A DNA stretch of 64,000 nucleotides from Clostridia bacterium (GCA_017428385.1 JAFRQX010000028.1:29688-93687); one strand, 5' to 3'; shown: positions 8,698 to 17,767, counted from the first letter of the stretch. Numbers and translations: made by a program. The notes: generated by a model not told the origin, from the sequence alone.

Positions 8698-10320
8698 ATG
8701 AAACATTTCCGAAGGATTGTTAAAAGCTATTTGCGAAGGAACCTGTTTTCGTTCACCGGTTCCATCTTTCTTTGCGTCTTTGCCGCGCTGCTTGCAATGC
8801 TTCCCGCAAAGCTGATCCAGCTGATTATTGACGATGGCTTCCTGAAGAAAGATATGCCGATGCTCATCAAACTGATCCTGGCATTGGCGTTTACCTATCT
8901 TTTCAAATACGCATTTACGTACTTTTCAAACAAACTCCTTATTTACCTGGGAAATGGCCTTCTTAAGGAAGTGAAAGCGGGCATCTATGATCAGCTGATG
9001 ACGATGGATCTTTCCTTCTATACTGGGAATGACGTGGGATACATCAATGCCCGTGTGGAAGAAGTGAGCGCCATTGACGCGCTCTTTTCCACGCAAAGCC
9101 TTTCCCTTGTGTCAGCGCTGCTGGAATTCATTTTTGCCCTGGTGATCCTGCTGTCGCTCAGCTGGAAGATTCTGCTGATGCTGCTGATTCCTGTCCCGAT
9201 CCTTGTTTTTGTAGTGGTTCTTGTTTCCGGCAAACTCAACAAGCAGGTTAAGGAGGCCCTGAATCATTCTGCGGAATACGCGGGCAAGGTGCAGGATACG
9301 CTTCGGGGAATGGAAACCGTAAAATCCCAGGGTCTTGAGGATGTTGAGAAAGAAAAGATCGACAATTATAACCGAACCGCCCTGGACAGCCAGAAAAAGC
9401 AGTCCAATACCATCAACGGTTTCTCGGTGGGGATGGGATCTGTCAGTTCTATTCTTACGGTGATCATTTATCTCATCGGCGGCATCTATTTTATAAAAGG
9501 AGAGGTGACAATGGGTTCATTTGTCGCACTCTCGAACTATGCGGGCAAATTGTATGCGCCGATCCTGTCCTATGCAGGCACCGCGGTTATCCTTCAGCCG
9601 GCCATTACAGCCTTAAAGCGTGTTTCCGATTTCTTCTTCAGCGATTCGAAACATCCGGCGGCGGGTGTAAAGAAAAGCCTGGGCAGTATTCAGCAGATAG
9701 AGTACAGCAATATTGTTTTTTCATACACCGACCAGGCTGACCTGATTCGTGGCTTTAATATGCAAATCGGTAAAGGGGAAAAGGTTCAGCTGGTCGGGCG
9801 CAACGGCTCAGGTAAAAGCACCCTGATCAGGATGCTGCTTCAGCTTGTGAAGCCAAATGAAGGCACGGTGTCCATCAACGGCATTTCCCTGGATGATATC
9901 GAGCATTCTTCCCTCATCAGCTGCGTTTCGTATGTTTCCCAGCATAGTTATGTTTTCAACGAAAGTGTGGAGAAGAACATTTTCTATGGCGTGGAAGCAC
10001 CGCACGAAGATTCCCGTTACCGTCAGATCATAGAGGGGCTGGGGCTCGACACAGTCATAGACCGTCTGGCTTCGGAAGGCGATGAGCGTATTGGGGAAAA
10101 CGGCTCCCGCCTTTCCGGAGGAGAAATCCAGAAAATCTGTATTGCCAGGGCATTGATGCTCAACAGGGATGTGTTCATTTTGGATGAAGCCACCTCCAAC
10201 CTGGACGCGGACGCCATCGCCTATCTGTTGGATACGATCAAAGCGTCAGGCGCAACCTGGCTGATCGTTGATCACCAGAATGATTTCAGCGATCTTGGTT
10301 TCAGGAAGGTATTTATATAG
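8698..10320 (+). CDS. ABC exporter with fused membrane and ATPase domains
   Basis: 540 residues from the ATG at 8698 (AAGGA 8 bases upstream). Residues about 15-290 hold the six-helix type I exporter membrane domain. The ATPase follows: Walker A GRNGSGKST, signature LSGGEIQK, Walker B VFILDEATS and H-loop WLIVDHQ. There is no N-terminal C39 peptidase domain, so any peptide cargo would be cleaved elsewhere. Family members export peptides, lipids or drugs as dimers in the cytoplasmic membrane. Its relation to the RiPP locus at 14-17 kb is unknown; no precursor-like short ORF was found next to it. Confidence 0.88.
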   Translation: MKHFRRIVKSYLRRNLFSFTGSIFLCVFAALLAMLPAKLIQLIIDDGFLKKDMPMLIKLILALAFTYLFKYAFTYFSNKLLIYLGNGLLKEVKAGIYDQLMTMDLSFYTGNDVGYINARVEEVSAIDALFSTQSLSLVSALLEFIFALVILLSLSWKILLMLLIPVPILVFVVVLVSGKLNKQVKEALNHSAEYAGKVQDTLRGMETVKSQGLEDVEKEKIDNYNRTALDSQKKQSNTINGFSVGMGSVSSILTVIIYLIGGIYFIKGEVTMGSFVALSNYAGKLYAPILSYAGTAVILQPAITALKRVSDFFFSDSKHPAAGVKKSLGSIQQIEYSNIVFSYTDQADLIRGFNMQIGKGEKVQLVGRNGSGKSTLIRMLLQLVKPNEGTVSINGISLDDIEHSSLISCVSYVSQHSYVFNESVEKNIFYGVEAPHEDSRYRQIIEGLGLDTVIDRLASEGDERIGENGSRLSGGEIQKICIARALMLNRDVFILDEATSNLDADAIAYLLDTIKASGATWLIVDHQNDFSDLGFRKVFI

Positions 10321-10328
10321 TGAACAAC

Positions 10329-10366
10329 GGACACTGAAGACTGTCCTCGGTGTCCTTATTTTTATT
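10329..10366 (+). terminator. Terminator, GGACAC family
   Basis: GGACACTGAAGAC pairs with GTCCTCGGTGTCC with two mismatches and is followed by TTATTTTTATTTTTT, a good T run. Confidence 0.75.
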
Positions 10367-10389
10367 TTTTGAAATAAACTTTTTCGAAC

Positions 10390-10416
10390 GGACACTGGGG
10401 ACAGTCCCCAGTGTCC
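10390..10416. repeat. Second GGACAC hairpin directly after the terminator
   Basis: GGACACTGGGGAC and GTCCCCAGTGTCC form a perfect 13-bp stem. Two family members lie within 90 bases of each other here. Confidence 0.7.
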
Positions 10417-10484
10417 ACTTTTGCGGTTCTCCCTGTATCCAGTATTTTTCTTGCCGCTTCCGTCCTGTCATCCTGTCTTTATGC

Positions 10485-10490
10485 TATACT
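10485..10490 (+). promoter_or_regulatory. Extended -10 promoter element for the GPH transporter
   Basis: TGCTATACT is an extended -10 hexamer about 45 bases upstream of the ATG. No good -35 box sits at 17 bases, so this would rely on the TG extension. Confidence 0.4.
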
Positions 10491-10535
10491 GTATATAACA
10501 ACAAGCAAAAACTTGATAGAAAGCGGGAAGACAGT

Positions 10536-11930
10536 ATGAACACCAGACGTCTGACAAAAAAGGAAATGTGGATTTTTGCGGTTGGCCAGCTGGGCTGGTC
10601 CATCCTCAGCGGCATCATCAACACGTGGCTCGTGACCTTCTATCTGCCCACGCAGAGTTCTGTGAATGCCGGGGCAAAGTTCTATATTCCCACAGGTCTG
10701 ATTATCTTCGGCGTCCTGACCGTGCTGGGCCTGATCACCTTCTTCTGCCGGATCTTTGACGCGGTGACGGATCCCTGGATCGCGTCGCTCTCCGACCGGA
10801 GCCGGAACCCGAAGGGCCGGCGCATTCCCTTTATGCAGAAAGCGGCCATTCCCTTTGCCGTGATTACAATCCTCGTGTTCTTCGCCCCGGTGGAAGCGAT
10901 CAGCACCGTGAACATCGTCTGGATCTTTGTTTTCCTGATTCTCTTCTATCTGTTCATGACCATGTACTGTACGCCGTATAACGCGCTGATTTCCGAATTC
11001 GGCAAAACCCAGGAAGACCGGATGTACATTTCCACGGCCATTTCCCTGACTTTCTTCTTCGGTACCCTGATTGCCTACCTGCCCTTTGTGTTCGCCTCCT
11101 TCCTCCAGTCCGCTGTCAGCTATGCCTGGAGCTACCGCATCCTATTCATCGTGCTGGCGGCGGTGGCGCTGGTCTGCATGCTGGTGCCCTGCTTCAAGCT
11201 GAAGGAAAAAGACTTCGTGGACGCGGAGCCCAGCGACAGCAACGCCATGAAGAGCCTGGCAAAAACCTTCCGGAACCGGAACTTCCGCCGCTTTGCCGCG
11301 TCAGACGTGGCCTACTGGATCGGCCTGACCCTGTTCCAGACCGGCCTGCCCTTCTTTGTGAAAGTTTCCATGCAGCTGGATGAGTTCTACACCACCGTAT
11401 TCCTGGGCGCCATGACGGTGCTCTCCGCCTGCTTCTATCCCTTTGTTTCCAAACTGGTAGCCAAGCAGGGCAAGAAGAAGCTGGTCATCATCGGCTTCCT
11501 CGGCCTGGCGGTGGCTTACGTCATCACGGCGCTGATCGGCGTGGTACCGGGCATGACGGGCATCGTCCCCGGCGCGCTGATCGTGATTATCGCGGCTTTC
11601 CCCATGGCACTGCTGGGCATCATTCCCCAGGCCATCGTCGCGGACGTGGCGGAGCAGGACGCGCTGCTGACCGGGGAAAAGCGGGAAGGCATGTTCTTTG
11701 CCGCCCGGACCTTCGCCATGAAGTTCGGCCAGTCCGTGGCCATGCTGGTGTTCACCTCCCTGGCAGTGCTGGGCACCACGCAGGACCTGACCAGCAACGA
11801 CCTGACCGCGTCTCCTGTGGGCCTGCGGATTGTCGCGGTGGTGGCTGTATGCTTCTGTGTCCTGGGCGCGGTGCTCCTTGCGGCGTATGATGAGAAAAAA
11901 GTAATGGGGGACATACAGAAGAAGGATTGA
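10536..11930 (+). CDS. GPH-family sugar:cation symporter
   Basis: 464 residues from the ATG at 10536. The sequence has twelve predicted membrane segments and the glycoside-pentoside-hexuronide:cation symporter signature: WSILSGIINTWLVTFYLP near the start, then DAVTDPWIASLSDRSRNPKGRR in the first cytoplasmic loop (the conserved aspartates and the D.S.....GRRRP motif). Family members such as MelB and XynB take up glycosides or oligosaccharides with Na+ or H+. The substrate is not readable; no glycoside hydrolase lies beside it. The gene appears monocistronic, with hairpins on both sides. Confidence 0.85.
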   Translation: MNTRRLTKKEMWIFAVGQLGWSILSGIINTWLVTFYLPTQSSVNAGAKFYIPTGLIIFGVLTVLGLITFFCRIFDAVTDPWIASLSDRSRNPKGRRIPFMQKAAIPFAVITILVFFAPVEAISTVNIVWIFVFLILFYLFMTMYCTPYNALISEFGKTQEDRMYISTAISLTFFFGTLIAYLPFVFASFLQSAVSYAWSYRILFIVLAAVALVCMLVPCFKLKEKDFVDAEPSDSNAMKSLAKTFRNRNFRRFAASDVAYWIGLTLFQTGLPFFVKVSMQLDEFYTTVFLGAMTVLSACFYPFVSKLVAKQGKKKLVIIGFLGLAVAYVITALIGVVPGMTGIVPGALIVIIAAFPMALLGIIPQAIVADVAEQDALLTGEKREGMFFAARTFAMKFGQSVAMLVFTSLAVLGTTQDLTSNDLTASPVGLRIVAVVAVCFCVLGAVLLAAYDEKKVMGDIQKKD

Positions 11931-11948
11931 GAATAACAATCCTTCTTC
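11918..11948. terminator. Hairpin spanning the stop codon of the GPH gene
   Basis: AGAAGGATTG pairs with CAATCCTTCT around seven bases; the stop codon is in the loop. There is no T run. Confidence 0.45.
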
Positions 11949-12010
11949 AAATGAAAACTTAAGACTTAAAAATGATATTTACTTAAACAACAACACCTGC
12001 AACGAAGAAG

Positions 12011-12109
12011 CGGCAGAAGTGTGACTGCAGGGACTGACTGTCTGTCACTGTTCTTGAAAAGAATGTGACTGAAAGTCTGTCCCTCTGTCACTGCTTCTGC
12101 CGTTTTTTT
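12011..12109 (+). terminator. Long hairpin of the GTGACA family with T run
   Basis: The ends CGGCAGAAG and CTTCTGCCG pair, with further pairing inside (repeated GTGAC/GTCAC and GGGACTGACT blocks), followed by seven T. Its reverse complement is nearly identical to the element at 17676-17767. Confidence 0.7.
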
Positions 12110-12225
12110 GTAGCCGTCTTGGCTCTTTTTTGCTATGATTGTATCCAGCGCAAAAAATTTTTTGAAAATATGCAAAAAACGGAAACCAGCATCGTCAGTA
12201 TATGTGAAAGGAGGTCGGTCACCGG

Positions 12226-12813
12226 ATGATTGCGGAAAAGGGCCCGTCCTGCAATACGGAAGAATTGTTTGACCACCTGGTAATGGAATACCAGATGCCG
12301 CTGAAGCGCCTTTGCTTTATGTACCTGCGTGACATGACCCTGGCTGAGGATGCTGTACAGGATACTTTCCTGAAGGTGTACAAAAACATGGACCAGTTCA
12401 GGGAAGGCTGCAGCATGAAAACCTGGATCATGAAGATCGGGGTCAATACCTGCCGTGACATGCTTCGTTCCGCCTGGCTTCGCCACCGGAAAATGAGCGT
12501 CAGTCCGGACGACCTCCAGCTTGCAGCGGAAGAAAACGAAAAGGACGAAGAAGCGGAAGAGCTCGGCCGGGCACTGCTGAAGCTGCCTGCCCGGTATAAA
12601 GACGTGATTCTCCTTTACTATTATCAGGACATGAACCTGGCGGAGGTTGCGGATGCTTTGCAAACCTCGACGTCAACTGTATCAAGACGACTGAAACATG
12701 CGCAGGATATACTCCGGAATGAGCTGAAAGGAGGCTGGGAAGATGAGCGAAAAGAATATCAGACAGAAAGTTCATCAGGCAGTGGACCAGATGACGTCCT
12801 CGGCGAAGCCTGA
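12226..12813 (+). CDS. ECF-type RNA polymerase sigma factor
   Basis: 195 residues. Region 2 is seen at about 12-80 (YQMPLKRLCFMYLRDMTLAEDAVQDTFLKVYKN, the usual AEDxxQDxFLKxY core) and region 4 at about 115-165 (LPARYKDVILLYYYQDMNLAEVADALQTSTSTVSRRLKHA split here into its HTH). It redirects RNA polymerase to a small regulon, usually envelope or stress genes. AAAGGAGG precedes the ATG by 11 bases. The last 71 bases overlap the start of the next gene in another frame, so the pair is translationally coupled. The C-terminal 25 residues are low-complexity and lie in this overlap. Confidence 0.88.
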   Translation: MIAEKGPSCNTEELFDHLVMEYQMPLKRLCFMYLRDMTLAEDAVQDTFLKVYKNMDQFREGCSMKTWIMKIGVNTCRDMLRSAWLRHRKMSVSPDDLQLAAEENEKDEEAEELGRALLKLPARYKDVILLYYYQDMNLAEVADALQTSTSTVSRRLKHAQDILRNELKGGWEDERKEYQTESSSGSGPDDVLGEA

Positions 12814-14044
12814 TCCATGGCTGGCACAGAAGGTTCGTTCCCGCGCGCAGGAAAGGGAAGAGGAACCTATGAAGAAAAAAGTGCCGGCTGGCATAGTGAT
12901 AGTTTTAGCGATTATGTTATTGATGACCGCCGTGGCCGCCGCGGTGACCAATGGTTTCGGTCTTCTGCGGGTTTTACCGGAACAGGCTGATAATACAGCC
13001 TTTACGGATCGGATTGTGTCGATCGGGCAGACCTGGGAAGGGAAATACTTCAGCGCGGAAATCAAGGAAGCGGTGTTCGACGGATACAAACTGAGGTTTT
13101 CCATGAGCGTTACCCCGAAAGAAGGGGCGGAAAAGATCTTTGCGTACCCCGTTGTGAAAGCCGTATGCGAAGGAAGGAAAATGGAAACGTCCATCATCAA
13201 TGTTGATGGCTGGGCTGATAAGAGCGGCTTCTGGGTACCGGACATGAAACCGCTGATTCCCCGGGAAGACTTTGACCTGAACGATATGGTCTATGAAGTT
13301 TCCCTGATGGATGACAATTACGATCCGACCACGGTAAGCGAGGACGTGGAATGGACAATCACCTTCAACGTTTTGCGTACGGACTGGAAGGTTAGCTTCG
13401 AAGATTCAGGTTTTCCCGATGAGGTGAAATGTCAGGCGTTCAGGAAGAAAGAGTATGAAGCCTTTGACCGGCATGAACTGCTGCTGGATGAGTATGGCTA
13501 CGGGATGGAAGATATTATCGAGCATCCGTATGTGAAAGATGGTGCAATAATCGTTGAGGACGATTTTGACTCCTATTATCTGAACCTGTATACCAAAGAC
13601 GTTTTCACCCTGGAAGAGCAGGCAACCTTCAGCTTTGTGGCCGACAAGGCGGAGGTACGGAAAGTTGAGGCGCCTGTCAAGTTTGTGCTTCCTGAAGAAA
13701 AGAAACCGGAAGAACAGAAATATGAAGTCACAAAGGCAGAAGCCACCGCGGACGGATTCTGCATCATGATCACGAGGACCTTCAAATACTCATATGAAGC
13801 GTATGAATATAATCTGGACAATCTGCCCTGGACATTTAAACTGAAATCAGACGAAGCTGAACTGCAGTCCCTTTACACGACATTGCACCAGGGCGATAAT
13901 GGTTTCGGAAGATCGGCTATCACATATACATTGGAGTACAACACCAACAAACCGATCAGCTCCGTTACGCTGGTTCCGGTTCAGCACACGGATTCAGAAG
14001 ACGTGGAACGGGAAGACCTGGCGATCGAGCTGAAACTTGAGTAA
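12743..14044 (+). CDS. Membrane anti-sigma factor (DUF4179-like)
   Basis: 433 residues. A short cytoplasmic N-terminal part of about 50 residues is followed by one membrane helix (GIVIVLAIMLLMTAVAAAV) and a 360-residue extracytoplasmic domain, the layout of DUF4179-type anti-sigma proteins coded directly after ECF sigma genes. The N-terminal part would hold the sigma factor at the membrane until an outside signal releases it. GGAGG lies just upstream of the ATG, inside the sigma gene. The overlap of 71 bases is long for coupling and ties their translation together. Confidence 0.8.
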   Translation: MSEKNIRQKVHQAVDQMTSSAKPDPWLAQKVRSRAQEREEEPMKKKVPAGIVIVLAIMLLMTAVAAAVTNGFGLLRVLPEQADNTAFTDRIVSIGQTWEGKYFSAEIKEAVFDGYKLRFSMSVTPKEGAEKIFAYPVVKAVCEGRKMETSIINVDGWADKSGFWVPDMKPLIPREDFDLNDMVYEVSLMDDNYDPTTVSEDVEWTITFNVLRTDWKVSFEDSGFPDEVKCQAFRKKEYEAFDRHELLLDEYGYGMEDIIEHPYVKDGAIIVEDDFDSYYLNLYTKDVFTLEEQATFSFVADKAEVRKVEAPVKFVLPEEKKPEEQKYEVTKAEATADGFCIMITRTFKYSYEAYEYNLDNLPWTFKLKSDEAELQSLYTTLHQGDNGFGRSAITYTLEYNTNKPISSVTLVPVQHTDSEDVEREDLAIELKLE

Positions 14045-14050
14045 AAAAAT

Positions 14051-14104
14051 GAAGGAGACAGGAAAACCTGTCTCCTTGGACACTGGGGACTGTCCCCAGT
14101 GTCC
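14051..14104. terminator. Two adjacent hairpins between convergent genes
   Basis: AAGGAGACAGG/CCTGTCTCCTT is followed at once by the perfect GGACACTGGGGAC/GTCCCCAGTGTCC hairpin. Together they separate the anti-sigma gene from the convergent RiPP exporter gene. Confidence 0.7.
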
Positions 14105-14134
14105 ACTTTGAATTGTGAATTGTAAAGCAAATGC

Positions 14135-15865
14135 TTACACATTTGCTTTGTTTACCAGCTTTTTCAGACTCTCACAGCTCTCCAGTAATTCCGAATACTT
14201 CCCCTGCCCGGCAATTTTGCCGTCCTTCAGCACGATGATCCGGTCGAAGTTGTCCATCAGCTCTGGATAAATGTCATGGGTCACGGCGATCCGGGTTTTG
14301 CCGGTCATATGCTGGATGGTGTCGATCAGCTTGCTGCCGGTGCGGATATCCAGGGCGGAGGTGGCTTCGTCCAGCAGCAGCACCTTGGAGCCCAGCAGGA
14401 TGCTGCGGGCAATACCCACGCGCTGCTTTTCACCGCCGGAAAGGTTGCTGCCATTTTCGCCGCACTGGTAATCCAGGCCCTTTTCCTTCACCAGCTCCGC
14501 CAGGCCCGCCTTCTGAATGGCGTCTTCCAGGACGGCCTTATCCGTCGGCCGGAAGAGGGTGATGTTTTCCTCAATGGTGGCGTCGAAGAGGAAGGTTTCC
14601 TGGTGGATGACGGAGATCAGCTCAAACAGCCGCTCCCCGGAGATGTTGCGGATGTCCTGCCCGTCATAGCGGACAGCGCCGGTATAGCCCCGGTTGGCGC
14701 CGGAAAGCATGTTCAGCAGGGTGGTTTTGCCGCTGCCGCTTTCGCCCAGGATGGCGTAGCAGCCGCCGGCCGGCAGGGTGAGGGACAAATCCCGCAGGAT
14801 TTCCTGATCCTCCCCGTAGGAGAAGGAGACATTATCCGCCTGGATGGCGTTCTCGCAGGAAACGGGGGTGTCCTCCCCGTCCGCCTGAGAAAGAGCCAGC
14901 ATGGCGTCATGGCGGTCCATCAGCTTATCCGCGGCCTTGATGTTCGCCATCAGTTCCGGCACGGTGATGGCCAGCTGCACGATGTTGGACATCAGCTGGG
15001 TGAAGGCAATGATCACGCCGACGGTGATGGCCGGGTCGCTGCCGGAAAGCAGCAGGCTGATAAAGAAGAAGGCAATCCGGGCAATGTGTCCGGAAAGGGA
15101 CGCGATATACGCCACGGAGATCTCTGTATGCTCCCGGCCCGCGAAGGTGTCGGAGGCCTTCCGGTTCACCTTCAGCAGGCGCCCGGCCACGGACTGTTCC
15201 GCCCGCATGCTCTTCACGGCCCGGAAGCCGGTGAGCATCTCCGTAAACGCGCTGAGGAAGCCGCTGTTGGCTTCCGCCAGCTTCTCCTCGCATTCCGCCA
15301 CCTGGTTGACCCGGAAGGAGGAAAGAAGAATCGGCAGCAGGGAAACGCCGAAGGCGATCAGCGCCAGCCGGACGTCGTAGATGAGCATCAGCACAACCGT
15401 GCCGACGAAATTCAGCACCAGCTCCGCCAGGTAGGGAATGGATTCCAGGTAGCTCTGGCGGATGGTGTTCAGGTCGTTGGAAATGGCGGAGGCGTAGGAA
15501 CCGGTGTTTTCCCGGCTGAAGGCGGAGATATCCTTGCTCAGGATCTTCTGGCAGAAGTAGGCCCGGTACTGGGTCAGCGCCTGCCGCCGGAAGGCAGTCC
15601 AGCAGAAATACTCCAGCCCCGCGCTGATCAGCAGGCACAGGAAGCAGCCCAGCGCGAAAAGGATCAGGTAGGGGATCGGGCTGGGATTGTCCCCGGAAAC
15701 GGTGTCCAGGATCTTCTGGGTAAAGGTGGAGAAACCCAGGACAGAAAGCGTCTTGAAGGCGCAGCCCAGCAGGGACAGGAGGAGGTTCTTCCTGTTCCTG
15801 ACAAACAGTGATTCCTTACACTTGTTTATATCCCGGGCTTTGAATTCCTGCATAGCTTCAGTCAT
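14135..15865 (-). CDS. ABC exporter of the radical SAM RiPP locus
   Basis: 576 residues. A six-helix exporter membrane domain (about 25-310) is followed by an ATPase with Walker A LGESGSGKTT, signature LSGGEKQR, Walker B KVLLLDEATS and H-loop AVTHD. There is no C39 leader peptidase domain. The start ATG overlaps the stop of the radical SAM gene (ATGA), so both are translated from one message with the precursor gene upstream. The predicted job is export of the matured peptide. Who removes the leader, if it is removed, is not clear because no protease is coded in this locus. Confidence 0.9.
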   Translation of the reverse strand: MTEAMQEFKARDINKCKESLFVRNRKNLLLSLLGCAFKTLSVLGFSTFTQKILDTVSGDNPSPIPYLILFALGCFLCLLISAGLEYFCWTAFRRQALTQYRAYFCQKILSKDISAFSRENTGSYASAISNDLNTIRQSYLESIPYLAELVLNFVGTVVLMLIYDVRLALIAFGVSLLPILLSSFRVNQVAECEEKLAEANSGFLSAFTEMLTGFRAVKSMRAEQSVAGRLLKVNRKASDTFAGREHTEISVAYIASLSGHIARIAFFFISLLLSGSDPAITVGVIIAFTQLMSNIVQLAITVPELMANIKAADKLMDRHDAMLALSQADGEDTPVSCENAIQADNVSFSYGEDQEILRDLSLTLPAGGCYAILGESGSGKTTLLNMLSGANRGYTGAVRYDGQDIRNISGERLFELISVIHQETFLFDATIEENITLFRPTDKAVLEDAIQKAGLAELVKEKGLDYQCGENGSNLSGGEKQRVGIARSILLGSKVLLLDEATSALDIRTGSKLIDTIQHMTGKTRIAVTHDIYPELMDNFDRIIVLKDGKIAGQGKYSELLESCESLKKLVNKANV

Positions 15866-17283
15866 GATACCAGTTCCTTTTGTTCAGAAGTGTTTTCAGC
15901 AAAGTATGACTCAAGCATAGTTTTTACACGAGGATAGTAGATTGTGTCAAGGAAATTGCGGAAATCTTCCTTTTCAGCGCTGCACATCCGGTCAAAATTG
16001 ATTTCCGCCGACTGGGCGCATCCGCCGGAGCAGAAGCCGCCGATTTTGCAGTTCCGGCATTGTTCATAGTCCATGTAGGTGCGGTTGGGCAGCTTGTAGT
16101 TTTCCAGGTTCTCCAGGGAGAACTTGAACTGGGAATAGTCCTTCCGGCCGACGGTGAAGGTACACCGGAACACGTCCAGGGCGGAGTCGATATAGTACAC
16201 GTTGTCGATGGGCGCGGAAGCCCAGCAGTAGTTGGAGATGTATTTCCGTTCCATCTGCTTGAAGCCGGGATCCAGCTTCCGGCAAAGGGTCAGGATGGAT
16301 TTTACAAAGGCATAGTAAACATGCGGATCCGTAATGTTCAGCTCGTTCAGTTTCTGTACCAGCTGGGTATCGGTGACCATTTTGTCATACCCGGTTTCAA
16401 ACCGGCGGTCATCCACCCGGGCAATGCCGAACCAGAAATTCGGATTGCCGAGGAATCCGTTCTCCTGGTAGAACTTCACCATATCGCCGATCTGGTCAAT
16501 GTTGTGCTGGTCGATGTTGGTTTCCACATGCACCGTGATGTCATAGTTGATCAGGGTATAGATGGATTTCAGCAGGCTGCTTCCCTTTGAATCCACACCC
16601 GTGTCGGAACTGAAGCGAGTCTTCTCGTTTTCGGAAAGGCTGTCTATGGTGGTGTTGATCGTGATGCCCATTCCGCTGTAGATGACCAGGTCCTTCAGGT
16701 AATAGGGAATATTCACGCCGTTGGTGGTAATGCCGATGGAGTAATCATGATCCACACAATAGTCAAAGATGCGGATCACGTCCTCGTGGTTTTCCTTCAG
16801 CAGCGGCTCGCCGCCGAAAAGTTCAATATATATGTTCTTATCCGGATGCTTCTCCTGATAAGCGGTAATCGTATCCAGAACAAAGGTGAGGTTTTCCGCG
16901 GACATCTTCCTGCGGTCCAGATGCGGATCGCACTGCTGGTAGCAGTATTTGCACCTGAGATTGCAGTCATAGCTCAGGGCAATCACAAAGGTCGTGGTTT
17001 TTGCTGATTCTTCAATCAGGTTATCCGGCAGGTCAATGACCTGAAGCGGGCTGGAAGGATAGCCGATGAACTGCTCAAATTCGACGGGATATACGCCTTC
17101 CTCATCCCAGTCCTCCCGCTCCATGATAAAGCTCTTGTTGAGATAGGAGTTGGTGATGCACAGATAGTCCTCTGACAGGGGCTGGATCAGTAAATGGGAG
17201 GTGCTCTCCGGTTTGTATTCCGGGGCGCCGTTGAGAAGATGCTGGTTCAGTTTGCCGTTTGCGATTTCAAGAATCCTGATCAT
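15862..17283 (-). CDS. Radical SAM/SPASM peptide maturase
   Basis: 473 residues from the ATG at 17283; the in-frame extension further upstream runs through the precursor gene and was rejected because GAGGTG lies just before this ATG. Residues about 1-95 could form the peptide-recognition region. The radical SAM core starts near 100 with CNLRCKYC, which binds the catalytic 4Fe-4S cluster, and GGEP follows. The C-terminal SPASM region has cysteines including CRNCKIGGFCSGGC and a last one near EINFDRMC, for auxiliary clusters. Such enzymes install thioether, C-C or C-O links in ribosomal peptides. Its close neighbours, a 37-residue peptide gene and an exporter, fit this use. Confidence 0.9.
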   Translation of the reverse strand: MIRILEIANGKLNQHLLNGAPEYKPESTSHLLIQPLSEDYLCITNSYLNKSFIMEREDWDEEGVYPVEFEQFIGYPSSPLQVIDLPDNLIEESAKTTTFVIALSYDCNLRCKYCYQQCDPHLDRRKMSAENLTFVLDTITAYQEKHPDKNIYIELFGGEPLLKENHEDVIRIFDYCVDHDYSIGITTNGVNIPYYLKDLVIYSGMGITINTTIDSLSENEKTRFSSDTGVDSKGSSLLKSIYTLINYDITVHVETNIDQHNIDQIGDMVKFYQENGFLGNPNFWFGIARVDDRRFETGYDKMVTDTQLVQKLNELNITDPHVYYAFVKSILTLCRKLDPGFKQMERKYISNYCWASAPIDNVYYIDSALDVFRCTFTVGRKDYSQFKFSLENLENYKLPNRTYMDYEQCRNCKIGGFCSGGCAQSAEINFDRMCSAEKEDFRNFLDTIYYPRVKTMLESYFAENTSEQKELVS

Positions 17284-17309
17284 GACTTTCACCTCAAAGT
17301 TGGAAAATG

Positions 17310-17342
17310 AGGTGCATCCATGCTGAATGGATGGATGCACCT
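17310..17342 (-). promoter_or_regulatory. Hairpin between RiPP precursor and maturase genes
   Basis: AGGTGCATCCAT and ATGGATGCACCT form a perfect 12-bp stem with a 9-base loop. In the direction of transcription it is followed by CATTTTCC. Such hairpins in RiPP operons reduce read-through so that precursor is made in excess over enzyme. Confidence 0.65.
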
Positions 17343-17357
17343 GTGATACCTGGAAAC

Positions 17358-17471
17358 TCAGGACAGCGCGGTAACGCTGTAGCGACGGTTTCCGTTGCCG
17401 CAGTTCACACGGCGCTTGGAGATCTTGGCCTTCTTGGCCTGCTCTTCCTTGGTCAGGATGACTGTAAGCAT
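17358..17471 (-). CDS. RiPP precursor peptide, 37 residues
   Basis: ATG at 17471, stop TGA at 17360-17358. AAAGGAGG lies 8 bases before the ATG, one of the best ribosome-binding sites in the window. The product begins MLTVILTKEEQAKKAKISK, a lysine-rich leader-like part, and ends RRVNCGNGNRRYSVTALS, a core-like part with one Cys, three Asn and one Tyr and no Trp. It lies 74 bases upstream of the radical SAM gene, with a hairpin between. The single Cys near Asn residues would allow one thioether; arginine pairs before and after CGNGN could be protease sites. I do not recognise the family, and the class of crosslink is unknown. Confidence 0.82.
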   Translation of the reverse strand: MLTVILTKEEQAKKAKISKRRVNCGNGNRRYSVTALS

Positions 17472-17675
17472 GATATGATCCTCCTTTCCGCAATGATACG
17501 GACGCATGAACTTAATAGCCCGGAAAAGAGGTTATTAAGCTGATCCGGTCAAGAGGAACCACCTGCACTCCGCAGGCTGTTTCCTGATGTGACGCCATTG
17601 TAGCGGAGAAGGGGAAATTGTGCGCATGATTGTCATCATCCAATGCTTTGTTGCCATGATCCAAAGAATAAACAG

Positions 17676-17767
17676 CGGCAGGAACAGTGACAGAAGGGAC
17701 AGACTTTCAGTCACATTTTCTTCGAAAACAGTGACAGACAGTCAGTCCCTCAGTCACGCTCCTGCCG
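17676..17767. repeat. Long hairpin of the GTGACA family
   Basis: Ends CGGCAGG and CCTGCCG pair; inside are GTGACAGAAGGGACAGACT and its partner. The reverse complement matches 12011-12102 almost base for base, so the same element sits in both orientations. The 17472-17909 gap holds the RiPP promoter region, this element and a GTCATTCTGAGCA repeat (17808-17852). Confidence 0.75.

Noticed and set aside
14276..15811. 511-codon plus-strand frame and other long frames opposite real genes (for example 1723-2751, 2797-3972, 18835-20091, 20681-22444, 29790-31202)
   Set aside because: They are shadows caused by codon bias of the minus- or plus-strand genes, whose products have clear family motifs.
15862..17493. 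70-residue N-terminal extension of the radical SAM protein
   Set aside because: It reads through the precursor gene in another frame; the ATG at 17283 has its own ribosome-binding site.
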